A DNA stretch of 64,000 nt from Acanthaster planci (taxonomy: Eukaryota > Echinodermata > Asteroidea > Valvatida > Acanthasteridae), in contig NW_019091464.1 of assembly GCF_001949145.1 (NCBI RefSeq), forward strand, positions 825,794 through 889,793, written 5' to 3'. Positions 21,681 to 36,000 of the stretch are shown here, in pieces (the first letter of the stretch is position 1; each line of letters opens with the position of its first letter). The position numbers and the translations under genes are program-made. The notes beneath the pieces were generated by a model. That model had not been told where the DNA came from. It did not search any database and saw nothing but the letters and a program-made list of their open reading frames with translations.

Positions 21681-24600
21681 AAAAAAACAATGTGTTGTTT
21701 GGTCCTTCATATTTCATTTAATTTTCAATTTTTAGTACGTTAACCAATTAATTTTTTAATTATCCGCCAAAAACAAACTCACCCCCAAAAAGTGAATGTT
21801 CCCGAGTCTTCTCAGCAGCCATTTTTCAAATGACATCCCTCACCTTCCTGGGGCTCTTTTGACAAATTTTCAATCATATTTCTGTCTGCATTGCCCCCAG
21901 ATGGGTGCCCCTGAATCTACAGAGATAATCCTGGGCCATACTGACACAATCCCACCATTTCTTGGCCCAAACAGACCCCTCTTTTCGAAGGAATCTGCAG
22001 GGATACTTTTTGGGCGCCTCCGCCTGGCGGAGAATTTTCCTTGAATTGGGACATTGCACCAATATGACAGCGATGGTTAGAATAATTTTATGAGGCGACT
22101 CATGAAATGTTCGCCTCTCCGGGAGTGGAATTTTTCATCTGTCACTTCATGAAGTTATTCTTACCAATGCATGAGTGGGAAACATTCATTATTTTATAAA
22201 TATAATGTCTGCATGAATCCTCTTCAGATAGGAGAATAAATAAGTCCCGTTCGCGGAGTAACTTCCGTCAATTTGCGAAACAGATTGGTGCCTGAAGCGC
22301 TACCCACTAATAAAAGGCCTAAACGTACAATGTTAGACCGGTTTCCGTCCCTACATTATTGTGCTCTTTCTTACTGGGAATGAGATATTGTGAAGCTCTA
22401 TTCAATGGGTACTGTTGAATAGAACGAATAATTCCTGACAAGTGATCAACGATCCAGCAATCAGATGACAGGGATTTATGCAGGTATTGTAAGAAGCTGT
22501 GCACACAACGTAGCGAGTGCCAAGGGCTGGCCTTCGGCTACACAAAATCGGTGTGTGATGCGTCAGTCTAAGGCTGCATCCGAACCTCTTGTCTAAGTCT
22601 TCGCTCCATTGGAAATGCGTGGAGACGCGCAGACAATAGACCTAGCTGTAGCTCTGGAAGCCCGTTTCGGACCCGGCCTTAGTGACAGTATCTATGCTGC
22701 GTGCTGGCGTAACGTTCACTGTCTTTTCGGGTTTCTCACAATACATTTGAAGTAGCACATGATAAAGCTCAAAGGGCCCAACCAACACGTTCAAATAGCT
22801 TTATAATACCAAGCTGATAACACAGTGTGAGGCCATTCCATGATAAATAAAACACAAATTGAGAAGGTGGTCTGGTGGTTCATTGCAATTTTCCAATGGC
22901 TTGGGATGAAAAAATGTTAACGCTTATTTTATGAACGTATTAAAATGAAGATCCGAAAGATAGACAGAACTGCAAACAAGTGAATATGAAAATAAAGAAC
23001 TTCAGCATGGACACTATTATTTATCAAATTCATTATTTTCTACTTAATACATGCATGGTCCGTATCTCCGTCGTAATTAAAGTCCTTCGATTTTCATTAT
23101 GGCTGCACTGGCAGGCTTCCTTGATGATGTGCTATTTTTCGAGAGCTCATTGTCACCGGTTATTGTCTTTTTGTTGCCATGACTACAAGAAAAAACTAAT
23201 CGATGTGCAGGCGAATTTGACATCGATGGGAAAATCGAGGAATAGCCTTTTTGCTCTTAATAAGTATAGGTAATGGTTTTTTGATAACGTGTAAAGACAG
23301 GCTCTAATTTGATGTTAAAGATTTTTATGAGATTTCTGCGCAGACTTATGTGATGCGTTCGAGTGTCACCATAGTAAATTACTGAATTATATATGAGATG
23401 CAGGGATGATAAAATACACATCAGAAGTACCAAAACAAACCGAGCCGCCATAATCTAACAGGAGTATCAAACATCAACTAGAATGTAAAATTACCAAGAA
23501 TGCAAATTTTTACTCTCTTTTTCGTCGTTTTATTTATAAGAAAGGGTAAATAATCCTGATTTGTGCGTTTTAAGTGACTTGTGACGCGCCTCATCGCAAA
23601 CGCACAAGTGCTGTGTATGTAGATACGGGTAACAGATCTCTTTCATGAGCGAGATCGTTGGTTGCAAAGTTACATGAACCCTGGACGTAAAAATACTTAG
23701 GAAAATGCTCACTCCAAACATGATGTCCTTAGGCCGTAAAAGTTTTCCTTCCAATACACGTGCGTGGTGAATATTTTAACCGCCCGATTCAGTTCTGCAT
23801 TCCAAAAATTCATTGAAAACGTAGAGGAAATTCCCCTACGCTCATTTCAATAATCGTTTTGGTTTTGAAAGGTCTAACCATCCTTTCTAATCCAAATCCC
23901 CAAGAATAGGACTTTTAGAATAAATGAAATCAAGCCCTATTTACTGTCTTCTTTTATGATGAGGAGGCCAAGAGAAAGATTGACTGCTCGTGGAAATAAG
24001 GGAAACGCTGCCACTAGTTGTGGTCGGATTCGACCTGTTAAAGAGAGGTACAGTAAAGCAAGCACTTGCCCTTCTCTTTGTTTAATTAAAGTCACTGCAT
24101 AAATCAATTAATTAAACATTAAGAAACAAGTTTAATAATGAGTGCAGAAACGAGGAATAATATAAATGTTGGTATATATTCCCTCTGTGTCATATATCAT
24201 TCCTTTTTTGTTATCTGCTTTCTATTTATAATTTTCATTTCTAACACTTTTCATCTCTCCCCAATTTGTACTGAGGCCGGGACAGAAACGATTTCGATTC
24301 AGCGAGGCAAAGTTATTAAAATGATACCAACTTTCAAACGGCACGCCATCCATGGCGCTCCATCTCAAACAAAATCAGTTCGCGTTAAGGATAAGGATGC
24401 CCCTTTTTTAGTCTTTGGTTCCAATATTTTGGCTTTGGACTTCGATCGGAAAATGAAATAAATATCTTGGGTTAAAAGCTGCATGTTGAACACACGTAAA
24501 GATTTTTAATCTGTGGACCTCATCTTTCTTACCTAGGAGGACGGTCAGTCTATTACAGGGTGAATCCACGAGACTAAATTTAATAGTTCAGACATGTCCT

Positions 24601-25575
24601 TAGTATGTGTCCTGTTTCCAGGATTCCTAAATAAGTTTTTAAAAATCTGCCACATGATTGAAAGCAACAAAATTTGCACCCAGAATAGCCATCTAAGTGA
24701 TGTTGTGACTGTTCAGAGGAGTACCGGCTTACACTTGCTGATCACGCAAGCTTTGTCCATTAGTCTACCATGCATACGACCCCTACGTGTACCATCTCGG
24801 ATAAATACGTAAGCCATGTCTCCTTTAAAAAGATCTTTGAGGTTATTATCGTATGATGAAGGAAACTTAATCTGCATAAACATTCCAACTCTGATATCGT
24901 CATGATACAGCAACAGATTGATGAATTACACAGGTTTGAAGATAAATACTTGGGGAAGGTGGGTGGATATTGAACTTTTCTACATAAAAATATAAAGCCA
25001 TTTACTTTTTTACCCAAAAAAGCGCTGTAAAGACTTGACCCAGTTGAAAACACGTTAGTCATCGATGTAGCGACCTCTCTGCATGTAAGTGATTTGTGGA
25101 AATAATACATGCAAGTGCCCATCTGACATAAGGACTATCTGGTACGCGTTTTCTCCCACTGTTAATTGAAAAGAGAGTCCCCTTTCTGGTGACTGCATAA
25201 ACACCAAACGCATTGGGTCATAAACGTGCAGGCAATTAATATTCATTGACGTACAATATTTGTAAAATACCTTGCACAATATTGGATGGAAATTGCAGAC
25301 GGGATCGGCAGCAGAATACAAATTTTCAGTCGGAAATGAAAGCCATAGAATCAAAAGGGGTGCCCTAAGTAGAAATTAGACTTTGAAAGGCTGGTAGGAA
25401 ATTAAACGTGTTTTCACTTCAGTCAGCATTATTGTTCTGTGCTCAGGGAAGTGGGGGGTTGGGGTGACTTATAAAACAAAAACAAAACAACCCCCCCCAA
25501 AAAAAAACCCACTGGAAACCACATTACATAAAAGGGCGCTGGTCATGATATGATGTACATCTCTTAAACTGACGT
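21681..25575. other. Intergenic sequence, no recognisable gene
   Basis: Only short ORFs without family resemblance are present, and no named repeat was seen. Confidence 0.55.
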
Positions 25576-26135
25576 ATGAAGCAAGATATGAGACGGAGAG
25601 ACCCCCCCACAAACACACATCCAAGTGTGTAAACGCCTTCAATCGTGGACTCCATATGTTCCTTCTTTGTTCATACTTTAACTTTTTCGGAAGACCTCCC
25701 ATATGTTTTGTACACGTTTTCCAACCGTAGACCCTTCGGCAACCGTGGATCCTATTGTCCCCTATTGTTATAGGTCCACGATTTGAATATGTATACAAAC
25801 TCCCACATACACAAGTGTGTATTTGTCTGCAACTTGGGACCCGTATTGTTCCTTTTTGTTCGTAATTGTAGACCACCCATATGTTTTGTACACAGTTGTC
25901 AATCGTGGATCCTCTGTCAATCGGGGACCTTATTGTCCTCTATTGTTCAGGGTCCCCAATTGAATGCAGAAACAAACTCACACACAACGCTGTGTATTGG
26001 TCATTGTTTCACTGGAACCTGAGGAATTCTTTTCAGACATGTGGTGGGATCTGGAGATAACAATAGTCTGGAGAGTGTGATTAGACACGTCGGGGGTACC
26101 CCTCCGTCTCATTTCTTGCTGGATATATAAAGGGT
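25576..26135. mobile_element. TIR element with internal tandem ~180-190-bp repeats
   Basis: The left end GCAAGATATGAGACGGAG (about 25,581) is the inverse of the right end CTCCGTCTCATTTCTTGC (about 26,102-26,120), and both run on into C-rich or G-rich words. Between them are two tandem units starting at AAGTGTGT (25,623 and 25,813) and the start of a third at about 25,991. Each has CCCATATGTTTTGTACAC and GTGGATCCT-like words. No transposase is present. A solitary copy of the end lies at 29,957-30,004. Confidence 0.65.
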
Positions 26136-26231
26136 AGCTGCAATCAATTTGTTTTAATAAAACCTTCAAAATGTAGCTTTGTGTCTCAGTTAACCTTACT
26201 ATCAACTTTTGTTTCACTATTCCGACGGAAA

Positions 26232-27203
26232 TTTACTGCCTTTTGGAGGTTTTATGCTAATGATGTTTCCATATTAATAAGCAAAACTGTGACGTCATCC
26301 AAGGAGGAAGGCTCAGTCTTGCATTGGTTTGTACACAACAAAGTTCTGCATTTTCTCTTCTCTGCTGATTCCTTGTTGTTTATGTGCAGAGCAATACGCA
26401 AGCATCAATCCCTTTCTATAGAATGTTTTCAGTAAATAAATGCTGGTTTCACAATTTGAAAAGAAAAACCTATGCACTGAACTCAGTATTTACTGTCTGT
26501 GTCTTTCCCTAGACGACATCACTGCAAAAGCGCCCTCAGTTGTCCAGGAAAGTGTGGATAATTTAAAAAGTTTTTTAAAAAGTGTATTTTTCAATGCATT
26601 TAACCAAATTGGAGTGCAAAAGTGTTTTCTTATTAAATAAGAGTACAAAGTTGCAGAAAAATTGTGCAAAAAACAAAAAATCATCGCAGCTCCACTTTAA
26701 TTGTTCATCCCTAACCTTACTTGAAAATAGCGTACTTAAAGCTTTTATGATTTTCCTTCCCACTGCAATTATTCTATTGAATGCATATTGTTTGTTGGGA
26801 ATTTCGAGAAAAAAAAATAAAATACTCCTTTCTTCTCACCGTAAAGTGAGGATGAGTCAATAGCCTACCCCTTGGTAAAAGAGTAGGGTATTCCCGTGCG
26901 TCGTGTCATGCCGTCGCCCGTCTTGTTGTGCTGTCTTTAGGTCCTTTTCTTGTAGCATTTTTTTTCCGTCTAGACGTCGCCCCTTCCGTCGCCGTCGTAC
27001 TTTCGTGCGCTGCGTCGTATGTCGTGTCGTGCATCACGCCGCCTATTACGTCGCGTGAAGCACGACGCGACGCACGACACGACGCACGACGCGACGCGTC
27101 GTGTACTATCGCCCTTTGCTATGGTGTTTATAGAGGGCGCCTTTACTGTTTTCTTTCATTTCCGTCCCCCAGCCCGTGCTTGCAAAGTACATGCTATTTG
27201 CTC
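26232..27203. repeat. Dispersed ~0.95-kb repeat, copy 2
   Basis: In the same orientation as copy 1 (6,069-6,987) and colinear with it along the whole length. Copy 2 is slightly longer, mainly because the GACGCACGAC-type CpG-rich stretch (27,057-27,106) is expanded relative to 6,862-6,890. It is not flanked by the 42-bp direct repeats seen at copy 1. Confidence 0.85.
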
Positions 27204-29956
27204 TCTGATGTTGATTTTTTCTTGTTTTTATCTCATCCATTCTTCGATTAGGATTAATTTCTGTCATGTTTTATTAAAAAACAAACTGAAAAAGAGCAAA
27301 AAGAGGATCCACATAATATAGGAACTGCTCTCTCGTAACAAGTGGAAACCCAGAATTCGTCACTATTTTAATTGCCCAATCAATGATTTCTTTGCAATAC
27401 TGTCGATAAAGTTCCCATTTGTGGTAGACTTGTAATCTTATAGAAACCGGTGTTTCTCTGTGGTCCAGCCCAGTAATTTCTAAGTGGTACTCCGAGTTCT
27501 CCAGACAATTCGTTTACAATTGTATGGTCGCAAGTTTGACCACGGATTTAGGAAGTTCCCACCAAGCCTGCTCTATAATACCCTCAGAATATTCCGTCAT
27601 AGTCTTCCTTCAGGTCAGTCTCTCTCGTTAGCTTCATCAGCACCACACTTTCAGTGATATTAGTCCGTGTTTCTGAATACAACATTGTGACGCATCATTG
27701 TTATTATTGTGACGGTCTCTTTTCTCCAACTCTGTTTGGCCACGCCCATAATTTCTCATCAGATCTGCAGCGCGTGTTACATAATAGAAAGCACGTAACA
27801 ATGATTGATGTATGGTATATTAGAATGGATTTACAAATAATTATTAGAAAGATTAATAATACGGTAAAACAAACATCGCACTCGCTAAACGAAGTCTCGT
27901 GCAAGTCTATTTCGATCATGAAATGAATTCTGCCCTCGTGGGGCATGATGCCGGATCGTTTTTTACCGTAGAGGCGATCGATCGGCATCGGCCAAGGCAA
28001 GTGGCCAAAGCACGTACGCGATCTGGCGCTGGCGCGGGGCGCTTGCACCACATTTTAATGCATAGGCCACCAGTCTTGCGCGTATAATCGTGATTTTGAA
28101 ACGTTTGGGCAAACAATGGGCGGAACCAGGGGGAAACGGAAGGGTATTGTGCGACAAGCGCCCCCTACGTTCAAACTCTTCTCATCCAGTATTGTGCGTG
28201 ATGCATATCACGTTTCTTAGCTCTGTGAAGATGGACCACGATGTGTCTTTTAAATGACAAACAGCGGGCAATGTTTTTATTGATTATTTCAAGTGCGACT
28301 CCAAGTGTTTTAAACCCGTAGTATAATTGTACTTCTTATATGGGACTTTCATTTATATCAGAAAAGGTAATTTTCGAGATGAAAATTGTCTTTAGGATAA
28401 ATATTTTGTTTCATTTTGTTTACCTGCCCATGTTTCTCTGGCATTGGTCGGTTGTGCTTGTTTCTCCACGCACTGTAAGTTTTGATCGAACGCAAAGAAT
28501 GTTTTTACTTTACACGTAACAATGTCAGTGGACAAAATTTGAATGGGACGCTCACTCGTTTGTTTTATAACGTTGTTGAAAAAATGGTCATGTTGAAGGG
28601 AAGGATTCCCTTTAAACGATTACAGTCTGAAGATGAGATTATATATATCAGGTTTTGCCCTTACCCAACGTATATTAACNAAAAACCTCATAAGCTTACT
28701 CGGGTGGGACTCGAACCCATGACCACGACTGAAGGTGAGACGTTTACACATGAATTTCAGGAAAAATCTCTATGTTGATGGTGGGAGTTTTACAAAATAA
28801 ATCGTTGTTATGCATGGATTTTAGGGGTGTTAATTTGAGGAGATCACGGTGCAGCGTGTGCATTATAAGCGTGTTTGCGTGAAGGATTCACAGCAGGATT
28901 GGAAAGCCAAAATGCAAATCTTTTTCTAGAATCTCCATGAAACAAAGGGCTGATGAACACATTGAAAATAGTGCAAGTGCTTCAATAATCCTTGTAGATA
29001 ATAGAAACGCTGGAGATTGTAGCTTTAAATGAAAGAGTTCCTTATGAACATCCCCTTTAATGAATGGACTAGGCTCACATACCGTTGAACGCACGCGCAA
29101 ACCCCTTCCGTCCCCCTGCATGGGTCCGGTCAACCTCAACTCCATGCATGGGCTTCGTGCGCGGTCGTGTAAAATGCGAAAATGACGCTGACCGGCTATT
29201 CAGGATGAATAAACATAAACGTAAAGTCGGTCGCGCGCGTCACGTACGCGTAAATCTGCGTCGCCCGTAAACACACTGACTAAACTCCTAATTTAAGTAT
29301 CTAAAATAGTAGGATATTTAAATTATACAATACTGGGGTTAGATCGCGCAAGGCATGATGGGAACCAACATAGCGCGGCAGGATTGTGCCCATGGGAACG
29401 AGGTTGGGGTTCAGTATCGCCCAATGTCCACGTGACCAAGACTGGAGGAATTCCTCCAGTTTTCCGAAAATAGCCAAAATATTCCGAAGTCGTCCGGTCT
29501 ATTTTCGGCATGTTCGGATGGTACCGTTGAAGTTCGGTTATTCCCGGCCGGGTAGGTTGGCTAGCTGTTGAAAGTAAATTCCCGTAGCCTAATGGCAACT
29601 GTTGATCCTACGATATTTGATTTTATACACTGAAATCAATGGTCGCCTTGGCCAAAATGCAAAATAACTTTCTTCGACCAATGCAGGCTTTGTGCCTGAA
29701 ACATGTTCTCAGTGGGGATACACTTGCAGTATTGCCCACTGGATATAAGAAAAGCCTCATTTTTTAGATGTTGCCACTGATGAATTCGAAAACACTCAGG
29801 CTCTCAACGTGTGACCCTGACCCTTGCGTCATATCTATTTATGTCCGTTGGCGATGCCTGACCTAAACTATTTTACTGGCAAGAGTTGTCAAGGAATCTT
29901 TGGGCAGGGAACCAGACTAAGGTGGAACCATGCGTCTTTCTATCGCCAATTGTAAA
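27204..29956. other. Intergenic sequence with CpG-rich patches
   Basis: No gene is supported. CpG-rich stretches lie at about 27,950-28,060 and 29,085-29,275. A truncated SINE lies at 28,680-28,735, and a single N at 28,680 breaks the sequence. Confidence 0.55.
28680..28735 (-). mobile_element. Truncated tRNA-SINE, family A copy 2
   Basis: On the - strand, B box GGTTCGAGTCC (28,707-28,717) is followed by CCACCCGAGTAAGCTTATGAGG, matching the region after the B box at 7,559-7,590. No A box is recognisable, so the head is truncated or degraded. The N at 28,680 hides the rest. Confidence 0.55.
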
Positions 29957-30004
29957 CCCAGCAAGAAATGAGACCGAGGGGTACCCCCCCAACATGTCCA
30001 ATCC
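29957..30004. repeat. Solitary copy of the 25.6-26.1 kb element terminus
   Basis: CAGCAAGAAATGAGACCGAG followed by GGTACCCC is the inverse of about 26,090-26,131. Only one end is present. Confidence 0.6.
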
Positions 30005-33000
30005 CTATACACACTNTGGCCAATTGGGGGCACTTCAGCTCAGGGCGGATTACTAGATACCAAAAATTCATCGAAGAATAGTTTTTCTCAGTCTCTATTA
30101 CATGAGCACATTTCTACATTCCAATCGCTTTTGAAAAACACATACCTGACTGTTTGAGGCTAGTTTCAATTTCTTTACCACAAAATAGATCTTAGTTATC
30201 TTGTCAAACCAAGAACGGCCACCCATCACTTAATTTCATTGCCGGCGGTATTCCAGCTACAAAGCAGGCCCAAACAGAGTGTCTCTAACGTAAGACGGCA
30301 ACTCGCAGCTCGGCAGACGGCATAGAGATAGCGAATCGACAGTTTTGAAAATTGTCCATAGGCTGTTAATCCCTCCCCTCCTGTTGTACCTTTTGTACAC
30401 ATACATTCGTGAAAAAAATAAACAAGGACGATCCTTATGTGAACTGCAGAACTTCAGATATAATTATAAGCAACCGTTAAGATGCGAAGCTCGAGTGTCT
30501 CCAGGTACTGATCGTCATGATTTGGGGGTGTGGATTGGCAAAGGTCCATTGAGTGGATAATCGACGGAATTGTGGCCCAAAGAATATAGAAAAGTGATCC
30601 ATATTTTGTCTGTTGAAAGTGACCTAAAGTTTGTCTGTTGCCAAATATTTCCAAGAGGATGACTCGCCGTCTCCACGTTGAAATTCAGAAAAAAAGTGAA
30701 CCATACTTTGCCCAGTTTCTTGGAAGAAGTTACCTTCTTACCCGCTCGGAAAACCTTCCAAAAAGTGTGTGTTGAGGGTGCATTTCTTTAAATCCTGTTT
30801 CGTAGACTGTACAAAATAACTTCAAGGTCAAGCGACACTCCCTGACTCAAGGATATAGTTCGGCCAACACCACCCGCACGACTGATAAATTTGACCATCT
30901 TGTTTGGATCATCTAGGGCAGGGGTTATCAATAACTGTGGCTTAGTCAATTTAATTTATCAGCACCAAGGGAACAGTAATATAACAAATATTGTCCGAAA
31001 TGCCATTGACCGCGAGGGTTGCAGCCAACGGCGACATGTGTGACGATGAGATAGGCCCTATGCGCATTATTCAGACTATACGTTTGCGCGCCAAATTAGC
31101 ACTGGGTAAACGGGTTGAAGTCAGTGTTTCTTGTCAACCGTCATTTAAATGGGGAAAGTTGAATTTGGTTGATCAGAGCCCCTACTATTTTTTTGTTTTC
31201 TACAAAAAATGTGCACATCACTGGAGAAAACACTTGTATTTACAACTGTCTTGTAACTGTAAAGGTGTCAAACGTTCTTTTGATGGCATTTTCCTCACTG
31301 GAATTTTTAAGAAAGATGAACGTTTAATTAAAAATGATAAGCACTGTATACGTAGGTCCTCAAAAACTTGCCTGATGAGTTCGTACTTCTACTAGCTTAG
31401 ATTATAGAAACATGTGACAAACATTATATTACATCTTTAAGATAACCTCCATAACTTCTCAAATGTTGCTCAAGTTATCTTGACCTTTCTGGTGTGACAA
31501 GAGGAAGGCCTTGGGAAGATGCAAGCTAAAAAGAAGGTTGGTAATTTGTACTGAGTGTCATGCATACAGGTACTTCACTTTAGGGCTAATAGCCTAGTTT
31601 CCAGCCATCATAAAAACGACCTGTACCAAAGCTGGACAAGTGTCCACATCGCGTAGCTTGGTAGGCCCAATTTGTTTTTACACCACATTCACACTGGCGA
31701 AACCCGACTTGAATAAAGGCTATAACAGTAGAGCTGGCTGGGGAAAACATTTTGGCGAGACGTAAGGACTAGTCTCCTCTCAACAAAGGCAATAAACGAT
31801 TTAGAAAAGCACTTCATGTATAGACGGCTTCAATAAAACCACAAGGCCGGGATATGCGCGGCTGGGGTCTGCAACAGCAGGAAGGCTCACCTCCTGTAAC
31901 AGCACCAGTAACGTGTACGCCGCGAGAAATGCCTGCGTGCTAGCCTGTGATTTACATAACAAAAGCGTTGAAACATAACAAAAAACCAAGGGTGAAACCC
32001 CTCGTCCGGCTCGGTGATCTTGAAAGGATGGATTGACCCTTTTTTACTGCTCATGCACACATATGCTCATTTGAACCGCAAGCGGTTGTGTGGAATGGTT
32101 GCGTTTTAGTCCTCTCAGCTGTGCCAGGTACCATTTTCCGCTTTTGAGCTGGATGGCTAGTCTCACGCGCTGGTAACAGTATCAAACAAACAGGTTGATT
32201 TGAGTTTGAGAAACGTCAGGAGCACAATATGGGAAAGAGGGACCAAGTCATTGAGTACCCTACCAGATCTGTAAGTAACTAACGTCAGGCCCCTATTTGA
32301 GTTTTGAAATGTCGGCCATTAATAACAGTAATTAAAGTACTAGTACATGTGTGTCTTCGCTCCATGTAAGCAGTCCCCTGAGGATCTCTGGATGGTAGAT
32401 GTTGGCAGATATAGCTGGAACTCAAGTCTTTTTGTATAAACAGTGTATTCTGACACGTTACTGGATGTATTTTGTGTGTGATTTTGATTCAATTTTATGT
32501 ATTCACAGCTTTTAACAGATTTAAATTTTAAGAGAACATGAATTTAAGTTATTGGTCTGTTTTTAAAAATTAAGCCTTCAACATACTTTCTTTCTTCCCA
32601 TTATTTAACTTATTTTGTACATTTTTCTTTGTCAATTATAAACGGTGATTGCTTGGCGTGGAGGGGTCCATACTTGGAACCACAATGGAAATAAACCTTT
32701 ACTTGCAATATCCATACTTTTTCCACCAATGTAGATTCTAAATTCTATGGACTGATTAATTTACAGTTTAGATACTATTTTATTCGTTTCACCTTTGTAA
32801 CTAGGTTTTGATCACACTGTGCAAAGGTGAATACATCAAATCAAAATCAGAAGTACATATAATGATATAGTCATTTCATCTGAAATTCTCAGTAGTTATG
32901 TTTCAAAAATTGAAACTGCTTGGATTTTACTGAGATTGGTATCATTAGAAAGGTCTTTGGAGCTTTCCAGTGATTCCAAGATAATTTTTGTGACAAAAAG

Positions 33001-36000
33001 CAGAGGAGTTATGGCAATCTTAATATCGCTAATTTCAGCCAATTGGCATTCATATTTGTAATGCAGTAGACAATACATTCAGGAGGCTTGGTTGTGACCC
33101 ATTTCTGGGGTCAAGAAAAACAATCATTACTTGTTATTTACCAACCAATCTCTTCAAACTTGGTAGCATTGGAAAGCTTATTAATAGACAAATTGATATG
33201 TGATGATATGAAATAAATATTAATTATTAATTTTTATTTCAGACTATTAATTTATTGATTACATATATTGTCCAAAATAATGGTTTAAACAATAAACAAA
33301 ATTTGATGTGATCAACCTGAAAAAGTGGGCGTGACATATTCTCTAAGCATCTGGAATTCAAACTGTTTTCATCGTTTTCTGTAAGAAATATCTATTAGTG
33401 ACTTCAAACAATGTAATTTACGAACTATTTTTAAAGGAATTGAATAGGCCAGTTATCCAAAATAAGTCGGCAATAGTAATCCAACTCCAAATGAGACTAA
33501 GTGCCATTATAGAGGGATTCTGGCATATGGATTCCCTGATGCCATGATTTGAGCTTTGGGCTGGTGATCGTCAAGCTAGGGCAAACCCAGGTTTATAGTC
33601 GGGATGAATTCCATATCTTACAGTTTTGAGTGCTTATGACACAAAGTTTAAACAGTGGAGCCTGTTAACTTTAGGGGGACTTTAGCAAAGGTATTAAGTA
33701 TCAAGGCGGTACAGGTTTAAAAGTTACAGGGACAAGGGTATTTTGTTGGTGTTTACGACACTCAGAAATTGAGGTGGTCCAATGTGGAACTCGGTACCTT
33801 ACAGTTTCTTCACTTTCAGTCAAATAACTTTAATTGTTTATCATTGTGTATCTTACATAAAGGCCTACAAAACTGTTCCTTCATACAACTTAGGACACAA
33901 AATCAAGAAACAATCAACCGAAGTAGTTTTACCCAGTTTTATACAGTGAAAGGACAGTGGTTTTACTACTTCAGTGCCCTCCCCCTCAGAAGCCCGTAAA
34001 AAGGGCCCAGAATGTAGCCTCACTCCTCGGAACATAAAGTTTACATTTACAAATACTTGAATCCCCTCTCCCAGCAAACAGTTTTTCACCTACGCCCCAA
34101 AATATTTGATTCTTGATCTGTCCCTTACATTATTCATGTACATCTGTAGGTCTGGTTAGAAAAAAAAAAATCACATGACGCCCCCTCCTTGCAGTACTGT
34201 GGATATCGCAGCACAGGAGTAACTACGGATGCACATTTAGCTGTACTCAAATCAAAACACAAATGTTTGGTGCCACTTAGCGTCATAAAACTATAACAAC
34301 GACAGCAGCATGTAAAAATCTTGACCTTTGAAACTTCTTGGTTATTGCGCCTCCCCTTGTCTAGTATGCTGTCGTCAGGGTCTTGTGTGCTTTGGTATTG
34401 TATACAAAGTCATATCACTCCTGGCAATTATTCAAGTTGCACTTGGTGAAACTGAAGTGGAACCCAGTTGATGCACCAACAGGGTCGGTGTGATGGAAAA
34501 ATCCACTTGTAAAGTGTTGAGCAAATACTGTCACGAATTGGCACGCTCATCAGCAGGTCTCTTTCTCAAGTCATAAACAGACTGAATCTTTTTTCCTTGG
34601 AAAATAAAGCCAGGTGTTGAACTATGATGTACATGTACGCACTGGAAAAACAATTGAATGCATCTTACAGCTTCATATCTTGTAATAGTGTTTCCATGTG
34701 TGACATTTGAAAAATTGCTCCAAAGAATGGATCTTGAATTTCAGCAGCAGGTTTCATGAATGATTACCATTGCAAAATTTTTATCTGGTAAAAATTTCAA
34801 GATGGCAAATACGTGTAGACTGTGTGTACATGTGGCAGTAGAAAACAGATCTACGTATACATGTACATGTATGTATACTAAATACATATCAAAAGAAATG
34901 TGTAGGCAATTTTATTATGGCACTAAACCAGCAAACTATCGTAAGCATTTCAATCACTGAGATAATTCACTGATTCGCCACATTGAATTTCACTAAAAAG
35001 TCAATTCAGCAAACTAAGGCCCAAACATTTCCATGTTTGAGAGCGTGCTATGATGATCCAATGCTCTTTATGCAGCCAGAAATCAAGTCTTTCTTTCTGT
35101 GATTTGGCATTGTTGTTTGTTAGAATATTCAAATCAAGTGATTGTTTGAAAGGAAGCAATTCAGGTTTTGTGCCAGAAATCACATGGGTCAAGTTTCGAG
35201 GCAGCAGCAAACCACATGGTAGATGCCTTAGTGTTGCCTCAAATTACTCCCTTCTTTGTCAGCTTGGACTCAACCAAACAGCAGTTGGGAATATTAACAG
35301 AAAGGTAATACTGACTTCAACAAAGGCTTTGTGATGTGAACACCCATCTAGGATTCTACCTTCAACACCAAGTGGTGATGCCTCATTACAACTGGAGGAG
35401 TAAATTACATCTGCATGAGAGCAGTCTTATGTCCTAGCCTGCTAGTGCATGGACACTGTAATTCAATCTAGATACACCTCGGAACCGTTACTGTCCTCAT
35501 AGTGCCTCCTTATATGTACTTGTACATGGATACATATAAGTTACAACTGTCCTACACTTTGACAACAGTGAGAGCAAACCTTACATAGTCTATGAGGCCC
35601 AAGTCATCCCCCCTCTGTCTTTCTGTTTTGTTGGAACCCTAATTTACAATTGTATTGCTATCTTGAAGGGAAAAGTACACACCAGACATATTGAAACTTA
35701 ACAAAATATTGTCTTTGAGCTATGTAGCAGTAGGCACTATCAGCACGACCCTTGTTAATATTTGTCGTATTACCCATACCGCATTTGTTCATGTGTCCAT
35801 GTGCATATCATGGGCATTGATTGAATTTCACCATGAATGAATGGCAATCATACGCCATACCTTGTCTTGAATAGAAACTGTTGTTATTTTAGCCGTGAGA
35901 TCATTGGCGCATGGTATAATGTGCATGATGCATGTACATGTATGTACATATGACAGTGCACATGTACATGTTAATGTGCAAAAATTGGACATGCTTTTGC

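Noticed and set aside
21030-21735. Open frames on both strands around 21.1-21.7 kb
   Set aside because: They are open only because the stretch is N.
24138-24461. 107-residue frame with a hydrophobic N-terminal half
   Set aside because: Hydrophobicity arises from T-rich DNA; no neighbouring exon or motif supports it.
31000-31395. 131-residue open frame on the + strand starting at an ATG
   Set aside because: No family resemblance, no clear splice donor or promoter, and composition like the AT-rich flank. It is the longest open stretch of the gene-poor region, so expression data could still rescue it.
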